Shown here piece after piece: positions 62,415 through 64,000 of a stretch of 64,000 nt of DNA; the first letter of the stretch is position 1, and each line of letters starts with the position of its first letter. Below the pieces are notes generated by a model. The model had not been told where the DNA came from and searched no databases. It saw only the letters and a list, made by a program, of their open reading frames with translations. The position numbers were made by a program, and so were the translations under genes. Source of the DNA: Gammaproteobacteria bacterium (GTDB taxonomy: Bacteria > Pseudomonadota > Gammaproteobacteria > Competibacterales > Competibacteraceae); assembly GCA_024235135.1 (NCBI GenBank), contig JACKMZ010000004.1, positions 1 to 64,000 on the forward strand, given 5' to 3'.

Positions 62415-64000
62415 ATGACCGAAAGTTTTGCCGAACTGTTTGAACAGAGCCTAGCCGATAAGCAGATGCAACCCGGTGCCATCGTCACCGGGACTGTGCT
62501 CGAAATTCGCCCGGACGTGGTGATTGTGAATGCTGGCCTCAAGTCCGAGGGCGTCATTCCCCTAGAGCAGTTTTATAACGAAGAGGGTGTGCTGGAAATC
62601 AAGGAGGGCGACCAGATCGAGGTTGCCCTGGACGCTGTCGAGGATGGCTTCGGCGAAACCCGATTATCGAGGGAAAAAGCCAAACGCGCTCGCTCTTGGG
62701 AAGTGCTGGAGAAGGCTTTCGAGAATGACGAGATCGTCAAAGGCATGATCAGCGGCAAAGTCAAGGGTGGCTTTACGGTGGATGTTGGCGAAATCCGTGC
62801 GTTCCTTCCAGGTTCCCTAGTTGATGTGCGTCCCGTGCGCGATGCCTCCTATCTGGAAAACAAAGAACTGGAATTCAAGGTGATCAAGCTCGATCGCCGC
62901 CGCAACAATGTCGTGGTATCGCGCCGCGCGGTTGTGGAGCAGGAATACAGCGCCGAGCGTGAAGCCCTGTTGGAAAGCCTGCAGGAAGGCCAAGTCGTGA
63001 AGGGGGTCGTCAAAAATCTTACCGACTACGGCGCATTTTTGGACCTGGGGGGTATCGACGGCCTGCTGCATATCACCGACATGGCCTGGAAGCGGGTCCG
63101 TCATCCCTCCGAGGTGGTCAACGTCGGAGACGAGATCGAAGTCAAGGTCCTCAAGTTCGACCGTGAACGTAACCGGGTTTCCCTGGGGCTCAAACAACTG
63201 GGCGACGATCCCTGGATCGCTCTGGCGCGGCGCCATCCCGTCGGCAGCCGCCTGTTTGGCCGGGTAACCAACATTGCCGATTACGGTTGTTTCGTGGAAA
63301 TCGAGGAAGGGGTCGAAGGGTTGGTCCACGTCTCCGAAATGGATTGGACCAACAAGAACATCAATCCGAACAAGATCGTTTCCATGGGCGACGAGATCGA
63401 AGTCATGGTGCTTGACATCGATGAAGAACGGCGGCGTATCTCGCTAGGCATGAAACAATGTCAGCCCAATCCCTGGGACGAATTCTCCAGCGCCCATAAT
63501 AAGGGTGACCGGGTGACCGGCAAGATCAAATCGATCACTGATTTCGGCATCTTCATTGGTCTTGACGGCAATATCGACGGTCTAGTGCATCTATCCGATC
63601 TGTCCTGGAACATGCCCGGTGAAGAAGCCGTGCGAGAATACAAGAAAGGCCAGGATGTCGAGGCCGTGGTCCTGGCCGTCGATCCCGAGCGGGAACGTAT
63701 CTCCTTGGGCATCAAGCAACTGGATAAAGATCCCTTCTCCAATTTCGTTGCCGAGAATCCCAAGGGCAGTATCGTGAACGGCACGGTGACGGCGGTCGAC
63801 GCCAAAGGTGCAACGATCGATCTAGGCCACGGTGTCGAGGGTGGGCTGCGGGTTTCGGAGATGTCGCGGGAACGTGTCGATGATGCGCGCACCCTCATGA
63901 ACGTCGGTGACAGCGTGGAAGCCAAATTCATTGGCGTAGATCGCAAGAATCGCACGATCACCTTGTCGATCAAAGCCAAGGAAGCGGCTGAAGAAGCCGA
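62415..64000 (+). CDS. rpsA: 30S ribosomal protein S1 (3' end cut by the window)
   Basis: 528 codons are present, about 95 percent of the family's usual length; the frame is open at the last base. The start MTESFAELFEQSLADKQMQPG is typical. Six S1 (OB-fold) repeats are visible as GTVLEIRPDVVIVNAGLKSEG, GKVKGGFTVDVGEIRAFLPG, GVVKNLTDYGAFLDLGG, GRVTNIADYGCFVEIEEG, GKIKSITDFGIFIGLDG and GTVTAVDAKGATIDLGHG; the last ends near the window edge. It binds mRNA to the 30S subunit. Confidence 0.97.
   Translation, partial: MTESFAELFEQSLADKQMQPGAIVTGTVLEIRPDVVIVNAGLKSEGVIPLEQFYNEEGVLEIKEGDQIEVALDAVEDGFGETRLSREKAKRARSWEVLEKAFENDEIVKGMISGKVKGGFTVDVGEIRAFLPGSLVDVRPVRDASYLENKELEFKVIKLDRRRNNVVVSRRAVVEQEYSAEREALLESLQEGQVVKGVVKNLTDYGAFLDLGGIDGLLHITDMAWKRVRHPSEVVNVGDEIEVKVLKFDRERNRVSLGLKQLGDDPWIALARRHPVGSRLFGRVTNIADYGCFVEIEEGVEGLVHVSEMDWTNKNINPNKIVSMGDEIEVMVLDIDEERRRISLGMKQCQPNPWDEFSSAHNKGDRVTGKIKSITDFGIFIGLDGNIDGLVHLSDLSWNMPGEEAVREYKKGQDVEAVVLAVDPERERISLGIKQLDKDPFSNFVAENPKGSIVNGTVTAVDAKGATIDLGHGVEGGLRVSEMSRERVDDARTLMNVGDSVEAKFIGVDRKNRTITLSIKAKEAAEEA

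Overview
The window reads as a contiguous stretch of a GC-rich gammaproteobacterial chromosome. The best evidence is gene order: yebC-ruvC-ruvA-ruvB, ybgC-tolQ-tolR-tolA-tolB-pal-cpoB, a GlrK/QseG/GlrR (QseE-G-F) three-gene set, cmk-rpsA, uvrA next to ssb, and pqiABC. I see no rRNA, tRNA, CRISPR array, insertion sequence or prophage. The mix of lactate use, a pyruvate-type oxidoreductase and C-P lyase would fit an environmental lineage of the Chromatiales/Competibacteraceae sort, but that placement is a guess.

Layout. 1-2087: end of a branched-chain amino acid ABC transporter operon (livM fragment, livG, livF). 2088-3431: chromate-type transporter, convergent with no gap. 3577-7181: an alpha/beta hydrolase, then a divergent TldD/TldE-like pair. 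7403-13855: an eight-gene C-P lyase operon, phnGHIJKLM plus a 2H-phosphoesterase (DUF1045), with a possible Pho box in front. 13880-30076: a central-carbon and lactate island on the minus strand: malate dehydrogenase, D-lactate dehydrogenase (Dld-II type), an unknown plus-strand gene, OsmC, a four-gene 2-oxoacid oxidoreductase operon (gamma, alpha, beta, and a flavoprotein-ferredoxin fusion), lactate permease, LutCBA, and a divergent FadR-family regulator. 30136-31678: two unrecognised membrane-anchored proteins. 31852-33602: moaA and a DJ-1/PfpI protein. 33920-39555: the complete Tol-Pal operon. 39941-40147: a small exported EF-hand protein. 40199-46758: yebC-ruvCAB-qseEGF, apparently one operon. 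46837-52646: a lipase-like protein, pqiA (split in two), pqiB, pqiC, a LysE-type exporter and an amidohydrolase. 52753-56650: nhaA (AT-richer than its surroundings), an AEC-type carrier, threonine synthase. 56675-64000: uvrA, a YajR-like MFS carrier, ssb, cmk and rpsA, which runs off the window end.

How genes work together. In the lactate island, permease, LutABC (L-lactate) and Dld (D-lactate) would give pyruvate, and the embedded oxidoreductase could take pyruvate to acetyl-CoA with NAD(P)+ as likely acceptor. Three near-identical operator-like motifs of the TGGTnnnACCA family lie beside good promoters in front of lutA, dld and the unknown gene at 18764, so the regulator at 29279 probably controls them together. 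The phn genes hold the core C-P lyase but no transporter, phnN or phnP; the terminal 2H-phosphoesterase may supply a late step. The Tol-Pal, Pqi and NhaA genes are envelope and homeostasis functions.

The items I would follow up first are the lactate/oxidoreductase regulon with its operators, the unknown gene at 18764 under a strong promoter with a palindrome at its start site, the coupling of QseEGF to ruvCAB, and the coiled-coil membrane protein at 30136. None of them is certainly new biology from sequence alone.
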